From an uncultured Oceanospirillales bacterium (GTDB taxonomy: Bacteria > Pseudomonadota > Gammaproteobacteria > Pseudomonadales > Litorivicinaceae): 15,078 nt of DNA. This document shows positions 14,082 to 15,078 of this stretch, piece after piece. Every line of letters begins with the position of its first letter. The first letter of the stretch is position 1. The notes beneath the pieces were generated by a model. The model searched no databases. It was not told where the DNA came from and saw only the letters and a program-made list of their open reading frames with translations. A program made the translations under genes and the position numbers. The stretch covers positions 1 through 15,078 of the forward strand of contig CAJXTO010000025.1 of NCBI GenBank assembly GCA_913061245.1, written 5' to 3'.

Positions 14082-14935
14082 GGCTTCTCTGGTTTGTCGG
14101 TGAAGCCAGCCATATCGAAACACTTGAAACGGTACTTCACGATCTGGATCTAGCAGATGAGCAACGGCTTCACCGTCGTCCAGAGGATCTTTTGGTACCG
14201 GCAACCTGTGATTGTATCGAGTTTCACGTTGATACTGTGGATGAAAATCTTCTCTCAGCACGAGCCGAAGCGGCCAAAACGGATTATCTGTTAGTTCGGG
14301 AAGAGCGGCCAAAACTCGCACTGTTCGATATGGACTCAACGCTGATCGAGCAAGAGGTCATTGATCAGCTAGCGGCTGCCTTCGGGTTAGGCAAGCAAGT
14401 TTCAGCAATTACCGAACGTGCGATGCGCGGTGAACTCGATTTTATTGAGAGCTTTACGGAGCGTCTTGGGTTACTTCAAGGGCTTGCTGAATCGGAGCTC
14501 GACACTGTTTACCAAGGCCTCACCCTGATGCCAGGGGCAGATATTTTGACGGCCAATCTAGCGGGCGCTGGTGTTCGGTTGGGTATTGTTTCTGGCGGCT
14601 TTTCTTACTTCGCTGAGCAAATCGGTGATCGTTTGGGGATGGATTTTGTTCTATCCAACACGCTTGAGTGCAAGGACGGGGAAGTAACAGGCCGTGTTGT
14701 TCCGCCAATCATTGATGGTTCGATGAAGTTACAAACACTCGAGAGTGAAGCGCGTGCACTGGGTATTACTTTGAGTGAGACGATGGCCGTTGGCGATGGT
14801 GCTAACGATATACCGATGCTCACTGCGTCTGGAATTGGTGTCGCGCATCATGCGAAACCTAAGGTGCGCGATGAGGCGAACCATTGTCTTAATCACCATG
14901 ATCTGAGCGCACTGTCTTATCTGGTTAAATTCTGA
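14078..14935 (+). CDS. serB: Phosphoserine phosphatase
   Basis: HAD-superfamily enzyme that removes phosphate from L-phosphoserine in the last step of serine synthesis. The four HAD motifs are all present: DMDST (84-88) with nucleophile Asp84 and acid/base Asp86, SGGFS (173-177), Lys218, and GDGAND (240-245); IEQEVID (90-96) carries the substrate-binding glutamates of SerB. The N-terminal ~75 residues form a degenerate ACT-like region, much as in other gammaproteobacterial SerB proteins. 285 residues is slightly shorter than E. coli SerB (322). It starts at GTG in a GTGA overlap with parC, so it is likely translated from the same transcript. No other serine gene is nearby. Confidence 0.95.
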   Translation: MRLLWFVGEASHIETLETVLHDLDLADEQRLHRRPEDLLVPATCDCIEFHVDTVDENLLSARAEAAKTDYLLVREERPKLALFDMDSTLIEQEVIDQLAAAFGLGKQVSAITERAMRGELDFIESFTERLGLLQGLAESELDTVYQGLTLMPGADILTANLAGAGVRLGIVSGGFSYFAEQIGDRLGMDFVLSNTLECKDGEVTGRVVPPIIDGSMKLQTLESEARALGITLSETMAVGDGANDIPMLTASGIGVAHHAKPKVRDEANHCLNHHDLSALSYLVKF

Positions 14936-15004
14936 TTGCCAGATGCGTCTTGCGGTGAGTGTTGGTAAACTCGCCGCCTCTTTTAATGTTTCTAGGGACG
15001 GAAT

Positions 15005-15078
15005 GTGACGCGACCCAGCTGGATATTGCCCGACGGTATGGAGGAATGCCTCCCGGATGAGGCGTGGGCGATCGAAGA
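15005..15078 (+). CDS. hisZ: HisZ-like ATP phosphoribosyltransferase regulatory subunit (N-terminal fragment, cut by window edge)
   Basis: Only 24 codons are visible, from a GTG at 15005 with AGGGA six bases upstream (14994-14998). The peptide MTRPSWILPDGMEECLPDEA follows the HisZ N-terminal pattern (W-x-LPDG-x-EE-x-LP-x-EA), which is also the start of a class II histidyl-tRNA synthetase-like fold. HisZ would activate the short-form HisG at the first step of histidine synthesis. The 69-base gap from serB (14936-15004) holds no convincing promoter or terminator. A truncated view, so the call is moderate. Confidence 0.72.
   Translation, partial: MTRPSWILPDGMEECLPDEAWAIE

Noticed and set aside
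14936..15004. Search for a terminator or promoter between serB and the hisZ-like gene
   Set aside because: No GC-rich hairpin with a T tract and no -35/-10 pair at acceptable spacing; the TAAACT at 14966-14971 has no -35 partner.
1..15078. CRISPR arrays, tRNA, rRNA, insertion sequences, long direct repeats
   Set aside because: None seen on reading both strands; the only repeats are the short palindromes listed as features.

Overview
The window looks like a chromosomal segment from a gammaproteobacterium. ParC, GlnS, SerB, SufB/C/E and the start of a HisZ-like protein all read like gammaproteobacterial proteins. GC looks moderate (around 50% by eye) and genes are packed tightly, with many 1-4 nt overlaps. 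I cannot name the genus. No tRNA, rRNA, CRISPR array, insertion sequence or phage gene was found, and no stretch over about 100 bases lacks a gene.

Layout. (1) Positions 1-2657, minus strand: a SUF iron-sulfur cluster operon, an Rrf2-family regulator then sufB, sufC and the first codons of sufD, running off the left edge. It is preceded by a near-consensus promoter whose spacer is filled by a perfect 9-bp inverted repeat. sufE lies just upstream on the same strand (2723-3145). (2) Positions 3216-6615, plus strand: a CnoX-type thioredoxin/TPR protein, glnS and a MurQ-family etherase, all overlapping. (3) Positions 6601-10874, minus strand: a four-gene sulfide-oxidation operon read in the order persulfide dioxygenase, DUF442/rhodanese-like sulfurtransferase, type II sulfide:quinone oxidoreductase, SulP anion transporter. 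(4) Positions 10976-11808, plus strand and divergent from it: a split pair of YeeE/YedE membrane proteins of the thiosulfate/sulfur-transport type. The 101-bp divergent gap holds a perfect 12-bp palindrome on a good -10 element. (5) Positions 11844-15078, plus strand: parC, serB and the start of a hisZ-like gene.

How the genes fit together. The central block forms a coherent route for reduced sulfur: SQR oxidises H2S to persulfide and feeds quinone, the dioxygenase turns glutathione persulfide into sulfite, the DUF442 enzyme can join sulfite and sulfane sulfur to thiosulfate, and SulP plus the YeeE pair are candidate transporters for the products or for incoming sulfur. The SUF cluster at the left end consumes sulfur for Fe-S assembly under its own Fe-S-type regulator. 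The families are known; the gene combination, the two palindromic operators and the absence of a local sulfide-sensing regulator are the points most worth checking. I did not find a convincing wholly undescribed system.
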